A stretch of DNA of 64,000 nt, taken from assembly GCF_047238305.1 (NCBI RefSeq), contig NZ_JBDFMO010000001.1, positions 1,054,001-1,118,000 of the forward strand. The letters run 5' to 3'. Below, in pieces: positions 1 through 11,804 of this stretch (position 1 is the first letter of the stretch; every line of letters starts with the position of its first letter). Under the pieces are notes generated by a model. It ran no database searches, was not told the origin of the DNA, and saw only the letters and a program-made list of their open reading frames with translations. The translations under genes were made by a program, and so were the position numbers. Source of the stretch: Ferdinandcohnia sp047238305. GTDB taxonomy: Bacteria > Bacillota > Bacilli > Bacillales > Bacillaceae_L.

Positions 1-1777
<1,777 letters not shown>

Positions 1778-2010
1778 TATTCGGCTTTGATAAGCGTCGA
1801 ATCTCTTCGTCACCGCTTGTCGTCATCATCCTCACGTACGTTAAAGTACGCTCCGGTGATTCCTCAATCGGTTCCTCGACCTTCTCGCTTCTCATTCACC
1901 TTTAAGTTTTAAAGAACTTTTACTACTTCAATGAATGTTTTGTTACGTTATCTAGTTTTCAAGGAACGAAAAAACTGATTTCAATCAATAATGATTTTGT
2001 CAGTAAAATT

Positions 2011-2086
2011 TGGTGGAGCCTAGCGGGATCGAACCGCTGACCTCCTGCGTGCAAAGCAGGCGCTCTCCCAGCTGAGCTAAGGCCCC
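2011..2086 (-). tRNA. tRNA-Ala (anticodon UGC)
   Basis: On the minus strand this 76-nt segment folds as a full cloverleaf: acceptor GGGGCCT, D-arm AGCTC..GAGC, anticodon stem-loop CCTGC-TTTGCAC-GCAGG with anticodon TGC, T-arm with GGTTCGATCC, and an encoded CCA. It lies in the 16S-23S spacer, the usual tRNA-Ile/tRNA-Ala pair of Bacillus rRNA operons nearest the origin. Confidence 0.98.
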
Positions 2087-2104
2087 GTAAGATATTTAAT
2101 TGAA

Positions 2105-2181
<77 letters not shown>

Positions 2182-2209
2182 ATTCAAATATTTAATTCAA
2201 GAACAATCA

Positions 2210-2240
2210 GTTCTCTCAAAACTAAACATAATACAAAGCG
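2210..2240 (-). other. 16S processing stalk, 3' arm
   Basis: Plus-strand 2210-2240 (GTTCTCTCAAAACTAAACAT and on) is the inverted counterpart of 3873-3903, so in the pre-rRNA the two flank 16S and can pair over about 30 nt with few mismatches. Long stalks of this kind are the classical RNase III (in Bacillus, Bs-RNase III) processing substrate. The pairing is seen; the enzyme is inferred. Confidence 0.75.
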
Positions 2241-2271
2241 TCTTTTTATGAAGTTCGTAGAACTTCAGTTT

Positions 2272-3829
<1,558 letters not shown>

Positions 3830-3872
3830 GTATTGATTGCTCAATAAGTTTTGTTACTTAGAATTAACGTTG

Positions 3873-3903
3873 ACGCTTGTATTATGTTTAGTTTTCAAAG
3901 AAC
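3873..3903 (-). other. 16S processing stalk, 5' arm
   Basis: The leader segment reads GTTCTTTGAAAACTAAACAT and continues to ACAAGCG on the minus strand. It is complementary to the segment just 3' of 16S (2210-2240), with mismatches near one end. It sits between the rRNA promoter and the mature 5' end. Confidence 0.75.
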
Positions 3904-3925
3904 TTTATTGCCGCTCTCAAGCGAC

Positions 3926-3961
3926 TTTATTAATATATCATATTATCATTAATAAAGTCAA
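3926..3961 (-). promoter_or_regulatory. rRNA operon promoter (sigma-A type)
   Basis: The minus strand has TTGACT (3961-3956) and TATATT (3937-3932) separated by 18 bp in a very AT-rich stretch, about 100 bp upstream of mature 16S. This is the expected place and form of a bacillar rRNA P2-type promoter. A second promoter further upstream was not resolved. The rest of 3962-4070 has no other recognisable feature. Confidence 0.6.
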
Positions 3962-4070
3962 TTACTTTTTTAAAATAATAATTCGTGTCGGATACAACTT
4001 TAAAAGTATAAACGGAAATTAACTTGTTATCAAGTGTTTATGTAATAAATATTATGTAACTCCATTTTTC

Positions 4071-4099
4071 TCAAAAATAAAACCTCCACATTTGGAGGT
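4071..4099 (-). terminator. Intrinsic terminator of the HD-GYP gene
   Basis: The minus-strand stem ACCTCCA/TGGAGGT is followed by TTTTATTTTTG immediately after the stop codon. Confidence 0.8.
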
Positions 4100-4101
4100 A
4101 A

Positions 4102-5169
4102 TTAAATGATCTCTTCTATAAAGATTTCTCGGTAGTTTTTTAAATCCAAAAATTCGCTTTCGTTAACCTTTAGTAATGGTCTTGTTGGATGAGATTTATC
4201 TATAAATACAATCTCCCCCGATTGGCCATTTGAGAGTTTTATTTTTGTTCCAATTGAAATGTTTCCGACTCCATTTGTTAAAGCCTCTACAACTTTCATG
4301 TCAAATTTCCCAAACGATTCCCTTCTGATTTCCTCAAGGGCTTTGAACGGGGACTGGCGGTTGCTGTAGGGTCTTTCAAGGGTGATCGCCGAGTACACAT
4401 CAGCTACCGCTACTATTTTGCTGAATGGATGTAGTCTTTCCCCGGTAACCCCTAGTACATAGCCGGTTCCATCTAATCGTTCGTGGTGTTGGAAAACTGC
4501 TAATTTTACGCTATCTTTTATCAATGGTATCTTTTCAATCATTCGATAGCTGTATAAAGGATGTTTTTTAACCTCATTGTATTCAGCTAATGTTAATGAT
4601 GATTGCTTCAAAAGAATTTTGGTATCTATTTTTGACATTCCACAGTCACTAAGTAACCCCGCTATTGCTAGATGATTGCAATCAGCGTCACTATATTTAA
4701 GCTTTTTCCCTAAAAATCCTGAGAGTAAGCCTAGCATGACGGAGTGATGGTATATATAGTCTTCTCGATTTGTATATCTGTGTAAGGAGAAGACTTCTTT
4801 TGGTTGTTCCAGTATTCTATTAAATAAAGGGAGAATAATTTGGCGAACTTTTGAAATTTCAACAAGTGCACCAGCCTGCCAATTTTGAAATAGTTGCTTG
4901 TATTCCTTTACTGATTTAAGATAATCCTCCACAATTGAACTTTCTTTTTCTAACACTTCGGTTTCTTCTACTTGGTCAGTTGGATTAAAAGTCTCTCCGT
5001 TTATTAAAAATGCCTCGACCTGAACATCTCTTACTAAAAATGCTTCAAGCACATGAATATGTTCGGTTGTTAAAACAGTTTTTTTAGGAATGATTGGTTT
5101 ATTTGTTAAGGAAAAAATGTCATTTGATAGAATGCATCCTTCTTGTAGTTGACTTATCCTCACACGCAT
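4102..5169 (-). CDS. HD-GYP-like protein with degenerate catalytic motifs
   Basis: A 355-residue cytosolic protein. Residues 1-90 form an N-terminal region common in Bacillus HD-GYP proteins, and residues 130-300 match the HD-GYP fold that in active members hydrolyses cyclic di-GMP. The helix with H142 and the HHER-DGTGY motif (228-237) are present. The signature HD of HDIGK is S174-D175 (SDCGM), GYP is GYV (236-238), and the later Asp-rich motif reads ADVYSAIT. Loss of the HD histidine should disturb the di-metal site, so it may be a catalytically weak or purely binding protein. It lies alone between gyrA and the rRNA operon, with its own terminator. A weak purine-rich RBS (GAGGGCGG) precedes the ATG. 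Confidence 0.75.
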   Translation of the reverse strand: MRVRISQLQEGCILSNDIFSLTNKPIIPKKTVLTTEHIHVLEAFLVRDVQVEAFLINGETFNPTDQVEETEVLEKESSIVEDYLKSVKEYKQLFQNWQAGALVEISKVRQIILPLFNRILEQPKEVFSLHRYTNREDYIYHHSVMLGLLSGFLGKKLKYSDADCNHLAIAGLLSDCGMSKIDTKILLKQSSLTLAEYNEVKKHPLYSYRMIEKIPLIKDSVKLAVFQHHERLDGTGYVLGVTGERLHPFSKIVAVADVYSAITLERPYSNRQSPFKALEEIRRESFGKFDMKVVEALTNGVGNISIGTKIKLSNGQSGEIVFIDKSHPTRPLLKVNESEFLDLKNYREIFIEEII

Positions 5170-5215
5170 ATTATTCCGCCCTCGTCTCTCATTCGAATAC
5201 TAGAATCATTTTACC

Positions 5216-5248
5216 AAAAAAAGAGAAATACTGCACTGCAGCATTTCC
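5216..5248 (-). terminator. gyrA terminator
   Basis: The minus-strand stem GAAATGCTGCA / TGCAGTATTTC (one wobble pair) is followed by CTTTTTTT, directly downstream of the gyrA stop. Confidence 0.85.
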
Positions 5249-5260
5249 CTTTCAGACAAT

Positions 5261-7774
5261 TTATTCGATCTCATCTTTGGTTTCTGTTTGTTCTTCAGTT
5301 ACTGTTTCTTCTATTCCTTCTGTTTCAACCTCTTGCTCTTCTTCCTCTTCCTTTTCAACAACCGCAACTGTTGCTACATGACCATTTTCATCTAAACGGA
5401 TGAGCTTAACCCCTTGCGTTGTACGGCCAATTTGAGAGATATCACTAATGGACATTCTGATTAGAACACCATCGGCAGTAATTAGCATGAGGTCACTTTC
5501 CTCTGTTACCGCCTTAACTGCAATAACTTTTCCGTTCTTTTCGGTGATATTGACTGTTTTAAGTCCCTTACCACCACGGCTTTGGATCCGATATTCACTA
5601 GCTGGAGTTCGTTTTCCATAGCCATGTTCAGTGACAATAAGGACATCTAGATTGTCTTCTAGTATTTCCATTCCTACTACTTCGTCACCTTCAGATAAGT
5701 TAATTCCTTTAACCCCTGCAGCAGTACGACCCATGGATCTTACATCTGTCTCTGGGAAGCGAATAAGCATGCCGTCCTTCGTTCCAATAATAATATCCTT
5801 TGAGCCATCTGTTAGTCGAACAGAAATAAGTTCGTCACCTTCATGAAGTCCAACCGCGATTAAACCACCTTTACGAATATTTGCAAAGGATGATAGTGGA
5901 GTTCGTTTTGAAATACCTTTTCTCGTTGTAAAGAATAAGAACCAATCATCGACAAGCTCTGATACTGGAATAATTGCATTGATCCATTCTTCTTTATCAA
6001 TTTCGAGTAAGTTGATGATCGGAATACCTTTTGCTGTTCTACTAAATTCAGGAATTTCATACCCTTTAAGACGGTAGACTTTTCCTTTATTTGTGAAGAA
6101 TAGGATAGTATCATGGGTTGATGTTGATAAAAGTTGTTCTACAAAGTCATCTTCATTTGTACCCATTCCTTGAATTCCTCGACCGCCTCGTTTTTGGCTG
6201 CGGTATGTTGATACTGGAAGACGCTTGATATACCCCTTGTTTGTGAGAGTTATAATGATATTCTCTCTTGGAATTAAGTCTTCGTCTTCAATCATTTCAT
6301 ATCCGCCTGCTAGAATTTCAGTGCGTCTTGTATCGTTAAAACGTTCTTTAATTTCTAGAAGCTCTTCACGAATGATTTCGAGTACTTTTTCTTCATCTGC
6401 TAGAATTGCTTTTAATTCTGCAATTAATGCGACTAGCTCTTGGTATTCTGCCTCAATCTTGTCGCGTTCTAAACCTGTTAAACGCTGCAAGCGCATGTCT
6501 AAAATCGCTTGTGCTTGTTTTTCAGATAGATTAAATTTTGTCATTAAGCCTTCTCGAGCAATATCTGTAGTTTGAGAGCCACGAATTAACGTAATAATCT
6601 CATCAATGTGATCTAACGCAATACGTAAACCTTCTAAGATATGTGCTCTTGCTTCAGCTTTTCGAAGTTCAAATGCTGTTCTACGTTTAATGACTACGAC
6701 CTGATGATCTAAGTAATATTGTAAGCATTGCTTTAAGTTTAGAACTCGTGGATGACCATTCACAAGGGCAAGCATATTGATACCAAACGTTGTTTGCAAT
6801 GCAGTATGTTTATATAAATTATTTAAAAGAACATTTGCATTGGCATCTCTTCTTACTTCCATGACGATTCTCATTCCGTTACGGTCTGATTCATCACGAA
6901 GATCGGTTATGCCGTCGATTTTTTTATCCCGAACTAATTCGGCAATTTTTTCGATTAATTTTGCTTTATTTACTTGGTATGGAAGTTCAGTTACGAGAAT
7001 AACTTCCTTCCCATTTTTCATTTGTTCAATTTCCACTTTTGCGCGTAGGGTAATAGAACCTTTTCCAGTTTCATAGGCTTTTCTTATCCCGCTTCTACCA
7101 AGGATATGACCAGCAGTAGGGAAATCAGGGCCAGGAATAATATCCATCAACTCAGCAATTGTCATCTCTGGGTCCTTACTAATCGCTAAGACACCATCAA
7201 TAACCTCACCTAATTGATGTGGTGGTACATTCGTTGCCATACCTACAGCAATACCTGCAGCTCCGTTTACTAGAAGGTTAGGAAAACGGGCAGGGAGAAC
7301 GACTGGTTCTTTTTCTGCACCATCGTAGTTGTCTTGGTAGTCAATGGTGTCCTTGTTAATATCACGCAAAAGTTCCATTGAAATTTTGGACATACGTGCT
7401 TCTGTGTAACGCATCGCTGCGGCTGCATCACCATCGACAGAACCGAAGTTGCCATGGCCGTCAACTAGCATATAGCGGTAGTTAAAGTCCTGTGCCATAC
7501 GAACCATTGTATCGTAAACGGCAGAGTCACCATGTGGGTGGTATTTACCAATTACTTCACCAACGATACGAGCAGACTTTTTATAGGCTTTATCAGAGGT
7601 CATACCTAGGTCGTTCATGGCATATAAAATCCGGCGGTGTACCGGCTTTAGGCCATCACGAACATCCGGTAAGGCACGTGACACAATAACACTCATCGCA
7701 TAGTCCAAAAATGATGTTTTCATCTCTTGGCTTATATTAATCTCATGAATATGCGAATTTTGATTTTCAGACAT
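5261..7774 (-). CDS. gyrA: DNA gyrase subunit A
   Basis: The 837-residue breakage-reunion subunit of gyrase works with GyrB as an A2B2 tetramer to introduce negative supercoils. The winged-helix/tower domains contain the catalytic tyrosine Y123 in RYTEAR. The quinolone-determining region HGDSAVYD (81-88) keeps the serine at 84, so it looks like the sensitive type. The C-terminal beta-pinwheel starts with a GyrA box, QKRGGRG. The last 35 or so residues are an acidic tail rich in Glu and Thr, slightly longer than in B. subtilis (about 821 residues in total). The ATG is preceded by AAGGGAGG. It follows gyrB, separated by 232 bp containing a palindromic repeat. Confidence 0.98.
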   Translation of the reverse strand: MSENQNSHIHEINISQEMKTSFLDYAMSVIVSRALPDVRDGLKPVHRRILYAMNDLGMTSDKAYKKSARIVGEVIGKYHPHGDSAVYDTMVRMAQDFNYRYMLVDGHGNFGSVDGDAAAAMRYTEARMSKISMELLRDINKDTIDYQDNYDGAEKEPVVLPARFPNLLVNGAAGIAVGMATNVPPHQLGEVIDGVLAISKDPEMTIAELMDIIPGPDFPTAGHILGRSGIRKAYETGKGSITLRAKVEIEQMKNGKEVILVTELPYQVNKAKLIEKIAELVRDKKIDGITDLRDESDRNGMRIVMEVRRDANANVLLNNLYKHTALQTTFGINMLALVNGHPRVLNLKQCLQYYLDHQVVVIKRRTAFELRKAEARAHILEGLRIALDHIDEIITLIRGSQTTDIAREGLMTKFNLSEKQAQAILDMRLQRLTGLERDKIEAEYQELVALIAELKAILADEEKVLEIIREELLEIKERFNDTRRTEILAGGYEMIEDEDLIPRENIIITLTNKGYIKRLPVSTYRSQKRGGRGIQGMGTNEDDFVEQLLSTSTHDTILFFTNKGKVYRLKGYEIPEFSRTAKGIPIINLLEIDKEEWINAIIPVSELVDDWFLFFTTRKGISKRTPLSSFANIRKGGLIAVGLHEGDELISVRLTDGSKDIIIGTKDGMLIRFPETDVRSMGRTAAGVKGINLSEGDEVVGMEILEDNLDVLIVTEHGYGKRTPASEYRIQSRGGKGLKTVNITEKNGKVIAVKAVTEESDLMLITADGVLIRMSISDISQIGRTTQGVKLIRLDENGHVATVAVVEKEEEEEQEVETEGIEETVTEEQTETKDEIE

Positions 7775-7853
7775 AAAAAGAAAACCTCCCTTATCAGGGG
7801 TATAAAATAAATCGGATTCTTATTTTAACCCATTCATATATGTAACCAAAACA

Positions 7854-7996
7854 CAGGATAGTTACGGAAAGCACAAGGTGGGCAGCTTTTGAGCGAGATA
7901 GGACAAGGACTGAAGAAGGTACCTTTTACCTTCCAAATTGATTGGCTTATCTCAGAAAGCCGATGGCACTTGAAGCTAGACATCAGAACTATCCTG
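7854..7996. repeat. Palindromic dispersed repeat in the gyrB-gyrA gap, copy 1
   Basis: The core 7866-7984 aligns over its length with 37132-37253 in the same orientation. Shared blocks include GAAGGT.CCTTTTACCTTC, ATTGGCTTAT and GAAGCTAGACA-like ends. It is an imperfect palindrome centred on AAGGT..ACCTT. A perfect 10-bp inverted repeat, CAGGATAGTT (7854-7863) and AACTATCCTG (7987-7996), flanks this copy, so the gyrB-gyrA transcript could fold the whole element into one long hairpin. Elements with an AAGCGCAAGGCGCC start and a GGAGCTAGACA end are known to be scattered in Bacillus-group genomes. Confidence 0.75.
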
Positions 7997-8006
7997 CATA
8001 AAATTA

Positions 8007-9929
8007 TTAAACGTCTAAGTTTTTCACGTATTGTGCATTTTCTTCAATGAAATTACGTCTTGGTTCTACCTTGTCACCCATGAGCATTTCGAAGGTTTCA
8101 TCGGCTTCGATTGCATCCTGAAGGGTAACCTGTAGCATCGTCCGGTTGTCTGGGTCCATGGTCGTTTCCCAAAGTTGTTCAGGATTCATTTCTCCAAGAC
8201 CCTTGTAGCGCTGGATACCTGGCTTTGGACTACTTGGCATTTCTGCTAAATATTTCTCGAGCTCTCGGTCATCATACGCGTATTCAACACGCTTACCTTG
8301 TTGTATTTTGTATAATGGCGGTTGTGCAATATAGACAAACCCTTGTTCAATAATCTGACGCATAAAGCGATAGAAGAATGTCAATAATAAAGTCCGTATA
8401 TGTGCACCATCAACATCAGCATCAGTCATAATGACAACCTTATGATAACGTGCTTTTGTAATATCAAAGTCTTCTCCGATACCTGTTCCTAGGGCAGTAA
8501 TCATGGAACGCACTTCATTATTAGATAAAATGCGATCAAGTCTTGCCTTTTCAACGTTAAGAATTTTTCCTCGAAGTGGCAGAATGGCTTGGAAGTGACG
8601 GTCACGCCCCTGCTTTGCAGAACCACCCGCTGAATCACCCTCAACGATATAAATTTCACTAATGGAAGGATCCTTCGATGAGCAATCGGCCAGTTTCCCA
8701 GGTAGGCTTGAAACCTCTAATGCACTTTTTCTTCTTGTTAATTCACGTGCTTTTTTAGCAGCCATACGGGCTCTTGCTGCCATCGTTCCTTTATCGACAA
8801 TTTTTCGAGCAACTGCTGGATTTTCTAATAAAAAGGCTTCAAACTTCTCAGAAAACACAGATTCTGTGATCGTTCTTGCTTCACTGTTTCCAAGCTTTGT
8901 TTTGGTTTGTCCTTCGAATTGTGGATCCGGATGCTTAACAGAAATAATCGCAGTTAGTCCTTCTCGAACATCGTCACCAGTTAAATTCGTATCATTATCC
9001 TTGAAAATATTATTTTTGCGCGCATAATCATTGATAATTCGGGTTAACGCTGTTTTAAACCCTGATTCATGTGTTCCACCTTCATAGGTGTGGATGTTGT
9101 TTGCGAATGAATAGATATTACTTGTATAGCTATCATTATATTGAAGGGCAATCTCAACAGCGATTCCTTCCTTTTCACCTTCAACAAACACTGGCTCTTC
9201 ATGAATTACTTCTTTTGTACGATTAAGGTGTTCAACGTATGATTTGATTCCACCTTCATAATGGTACTCTCTACGTTTGTTTTCTTCGCGTTTATCTTCA
9301 ATGGTGATTTTTACGCCTCTTGTTAAAAAGGCAAGTTCACGAAGACGGGTTGCCAATGTATCAAAGTCATACTCTAGTGTTTCAGTAAAGATTTCACCAT
9401 CTGGTTTAAAATGAGTTATTGTACCTGTATGATCCGTTTCACCGATTATCTTTAATTCGGTAACGACATGACCACGTTCAAATGCAATATAATGGATTTT
9501 CCCATCACGGTGTACGTATACCTCAAGTTTAGTGGATAGGGCGTTAACAACAGACGCACCAACTCCGTGTAATCCACCAGAAACCTTGTAACCGCCACCG
9601 TCAAATTTCCCTCCGGCATGAAGGACTGTCATGATGACTTCGACAGCTGGACGGCCCATTTTTTCTTGAATTCCGACTGGTATTCCACGTCCATTATCTT
9701 TTACGGTAATACTGTTATCTTCTTCAATGATGACGTTAATCTCATCGCAATAACCTGCTAACGCTTCGTCAATACTATTATCGACAATTTCCCATACTAA
9801 ATGGTGCAATCCCTTTCCAGATGTTGAACCAATATACATACCAGGGCGTTTTCTTACCGCTTCTAAACCTTCTAAAACCTGAATTTGACTCTCATCATAT
9901 TCTTGTTGTTGCAATTCTTTTTCTTCCAT
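8007..9929 (-). CDS. gyrB: DNA gyrase subunit B
   Basis: The ATPase subunit of gyrase, about 640 residues. The GHKL ATP-binding domain has the NSIDEALAG, DNGRGIPV and GGLHGVG motifs. The transducer domain follows, then a TOPRIM region with EGDSAGGSA and the DADVDGAHI metal site, and the GyrB C-terminal domain RYKGLGEMNP. The ATG at 9929 was chosen over an upstream in-frame GTG (9944) because it gives the N-terminus MEEKELQQQEYDES, matching B. subtilis GyrB; AGGTGATATTGGTGG precedes it. It lies 65 bp downstream of remB in the recF-remB-gyrB-gyrA order. Confidence 0.97.
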   Translation of the reverse strand: MEEKELQQQEYDESQIQVLEGLEAVRKRPGMYIGSTSGKGLHHLVWEIVDNSIDEALAGYCDEINVIIEEDNSITVKDNGRGIPVGIQEKMGRPAVEVIMTVLHAGGKFDGGGYKVSGGLHGVGASVVNALSTKLEVYVHRDGKIHYIAFERGHVVTELKIIGETDHTGTITHFKPDGEIFTETLEYDFDTLATRLRELAFLTRGVKITIEDKREENKRREYHYEGGIKSYVEHLNRTKEVIHEEPVFVEGEKEGIAVEIALQYNDSYTSNIYSFANNIHTYEGGTHESGFKTALTRIINDYARKNNIFKDNDTNLTGDDVREGLTAIISVKHPDPQFEGQTKTKLGNSEARTITESVFSEKFEAFLLENPAVARKIVDKGTMAARARMAAKKARELTRRKSALEVSSLPGKLADCSSKDPSISEIYIVEGDSAGGSAKQGRDRHFQAILPLRGKILNVEKARLDRILSNNEVRSMITALGTGIGEDFDITKARYHKVVIMTDADVDGAHIRTLLLTFFYRFMRQIIEQGFVYIAQPPLYKIQQGKRVEYAYDDRELEKYLAEMPSSPKPGIQRYKGLGEMNPEQLWETTMDPDNRTMLQVTLQDAIEADETFEMLMGDKVEPRRNFIEENAQYVKNLDV

Positions 9930-9994
9930 AGCCACCAATATCACCTACACTTTATTTTAACGAAAAAGGTCGAGTTTCGAGTCGCTCTTCATCC

Positions 9995-10258
9995 TTATAT
10001 CTCTTCTAAAATTGTTTCAAAATCAGCTACTTGCTGTGAACGTCGTTTTAATGTACTAGAGGATAAAGGTGAAAAATACACGTTATCTACCGTTACCACA
10101 ACTGATTTTGTATTTCCATTAGACAATTCTACCACTCTGTCTTTTTGTACATCTAAAAATTCATTAACGATAGAGGAGGATTTTAAAAGCTGTCGATCTA
10201 ATATCGTAATGACATCTGATGAACGAACCATTACATTGTCTCCCAAATGTATGAACAA
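9995..10258 (-). CDS. remB: RemB/YaaB-type regulatory protein (DUF370)
   Basis: A small 87-residue protein beginning MFIHLGDNVMVRSSDVI, matching the YaaB/RemB family next to recF in Bacillus. RemB works beside RemA in regulating biofilm matrix genes in B. subtilis; the family fold resembles DNA-binding oligomers. It lies 11 bp after recF, almost certainly in the same transcript. Confidence 0.9.
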   Translation of the reverse strand: MFIHLGDNVMVRSSDVITILDRQLLKSSSIVNEFLDVQKDRVVELSNGNTKSVVVTVDNVYFSPLSSSTLKRRSQQVADFETILEEI

Positions 10259-10269
10259 ACTTCATCACC

Positions 10270-11388
10270 TCATTTTAGCTTTGTTATAGCTCCTGCAGAC
10301 ACAGCATAAGTTGCAGCCTGCTTTAGTGTATCATGAGTGATTCCCTCTACGCTTGTTGTTGTGACAAAGGTTTGCACTTTGCCTTGGATTGTATTTAATA
10401 AATGGGACTGTCTAAAATCATCCAACTCCGAAAGAACATCGTCTAATAATAGAATTGGATATTCCCCAATTTCTGAGTGAATTAATTCTATTTCTGCTAA
10501 CTTTAATGATAGGGCCGTTGTACGTTGCTGTCCTTGGGATCCAAAGGTTTGAACATCCTTTCCATTCACAAAAAATGCAAGGTCATCCCTATGTGGCCCC
10601 GCTAATGTAACGCCTCTTTCAATTTCCCTCTCTCTTATTTTAGCAAATTTTTCGTCGTATACATCTACCATTTTCGACAAATCAGCGGTTTCTAATACCT
10701 CAATGGACGGTTTATATTCAATTTGAAGTATTTCGAGTCCTCTACTGATTCCATGATGAATAGGTTCTGCCCATTTTTGTAATAAAACAAGAAATTCATA
10801 TCGTTTTTTGACAATTTTTGCAGCTGCTTGAATTAATTGTGAGGTTAATACATCAAGCATTGTTTGATCGTGTTGTTTTTTGGTCTGAAGCTGCTTTAAA
10901 TAGTGGTTTCGCTGGTGAAGAATTTTTTGATATTGGCTTAGGTCATGTAAATAAACAGACGATACTTGCCCAATTTCCATATCAATAAATCGTCTTCTCA
11001 CCTGTGGACTTCCCTTGACAAGATTTAAATCTTCTGGAGCAAACATGACCACATTCATATTTCCAACATATTGGCTTAGTTTTTTTTGCTCCAAATGATT
11101 GCTTTTTGCTTTTTTACCCTTTTTAGAAACTACAAGCTGTAAGGAGAGGGGACCGTTCCTTTTTTCAACCCTACCTTCTATTTTAGCATATTCTTCATCC
11201 CAGCGAATCAATTCTTTATCATTTGAGGTACGATGTGATTTTGCCATCGCTAATACATAGATGGATTCCATCACATTTGTTTTGCCCTGGGCATTTTCAC
11301 CTAGTATGACATTGACTTTATCTTCGAATTGAATCGACAATTTTTTATAGTTTCGATAATTCGTTAGTTCTATTTCTTCAATGAACAA
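10270..11388 (-). CDS. recF: DNA replication and repair protein RecF
   Basis: An SMC-like ATPase (372 residues) of the RecFOR pathway that helps load RecA at gapped DNA. Walker A is GENAQGKTN, a signature region appears near GSQGQQRT, and Walker B is ILLLDDVLSELD. The TTG start at 11388 is preferred over a GTG nine bases upstream because AAAGGGTG lies at ideal distance, and the resulting MFIEEIELTNYRNY matches B. subtilis MYIQNLELTSYRNY. It is placed 42 bp downstream of yaaA. Confidence 0.96.
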   Translation of the reverse strand: MFIEEIELTNYRNYKKLSIQFEDKVNVILGENAQGKTNVMESIYVLAMAKSHRTSNDKELIRWDEEYAKIEGRVEKRNGPLSLQLVVSKKGKKAKSNHLEQKKLSQYVGNMNVVMFAPEDLNLVKGSPQVRRRFIDMEIGQVSSVYLHDLSQYQKILHQRNHYLKQLQTKKQHDQTMLDVLTSQLIQAAAKIVKKRYEFLVLLQKWAEPIHHGISRGLEILQIEYKPSIEVLETADLSKMVDVYDEKFAKIREREIERGVTLAGPHRDDLAFFVNGKDVQTFGSQGQQRTTALSLKLAEIELIHSEIGEYPILLLDDVLSELDDFRQSHLLNTIQGKVQTFVTTTSVEGITHDTLKQAATYAVSAGAITKLK

Positions 11389-11430
11389 TGGATTCACCCT
11401 TTGCGCTAAGCGCCAAGGAAATCTCCTGGG

Positions 11431-11649
11431 CTAAGCTTTTGATATGACAAATGTTCCAAAGCCAGGAATGTCTACTACATCCTTCTCTACTAGCTTTTTT
11501 CCACGGCGATTCTCTAGCTCTTCATTTACGTAGACTTCATGTTCACTAAGAAACCACTTTGCCATACCACCCGATTGGATGACTTCTGCAAGCTTTAAAA
11601 ACTGTCCTAATGTGATAAAGTCTGTCGAAATTTCTATTTCTTTTGCCAT
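11431..11649 (-). CDS. yaaA: S4-domain RNA-binding protein YaaA
   Basis: A 72-residue protein that is essentially one S4 RNA-binding domain: ITLGQFLKLAEVIQSGG, then the YVNEELENRRGKKL hairpin. In B. subtilis the gene has the same place between dnaN and recF and has been linked to ribosome large-subunit assembly. The RBS is GAAGGCGAA before the ATG. Confidence 0.95.
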   Translation of the reverse strand: MAKEIEISTDFITLGQFLKLAEVIQSGGMAKWFLSEHEVYVNEELENRRGKKLVEKDVVDIPGFGTFVISKA

Positions 11650-11693
11650 TATTTCGCCTTCTTTCTTTTTATTTTACTAAAGAAACCACAACT

Positions 11694-11731
11694 AGAAAAG
11701 AAAACTACTAGGTTTTTACGGCCTAGTAGTT
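11694..11731 (-). terminator. Hairpin between dnaN and yaaA
   Basis: Perfect 10-bp arms, AACTACTAGG (11703-11712) and CCTAGTAGTT (11722-11731). On the minus strand they are followed by TTCTTTTCT, consistent with a partial intrinsic terminator after dnaN. Confidence 0.65.
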
Positions 11732-11733
11732 CC

Positions 11734-11801
11734 TTTTTAGGCCCACACGAGGTGGGTCACAAAGACGTTGCCACAGGACGTGGCGTTCTTAGTCTTTGAT
11801 C
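11734..11801 (-). repeat. Structured repeat element C, stand-alone copy
   Basis: About 68 bp abutting the dnaN stop codon. Its reverse complement matches 23161-23227 almost base for base (about four differences by eye). The element carries nested inverted repeats: GCCAC/GTGGC inside AAGACG-like arms, then GACCCAC/GTGGG. Here it lies in the minus direction, and at 23161 it sits on the plus strand inside another repeat. Confidence 0.8.
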
Positions 11802-11804
11802 AAT

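Noticed and set aside
8662..9027. 121-residue plus-strand frame inside gyrB
   Set aside because: Antisense shadow of a highly conserved gene, with Ser/Leu-rich chance composition.
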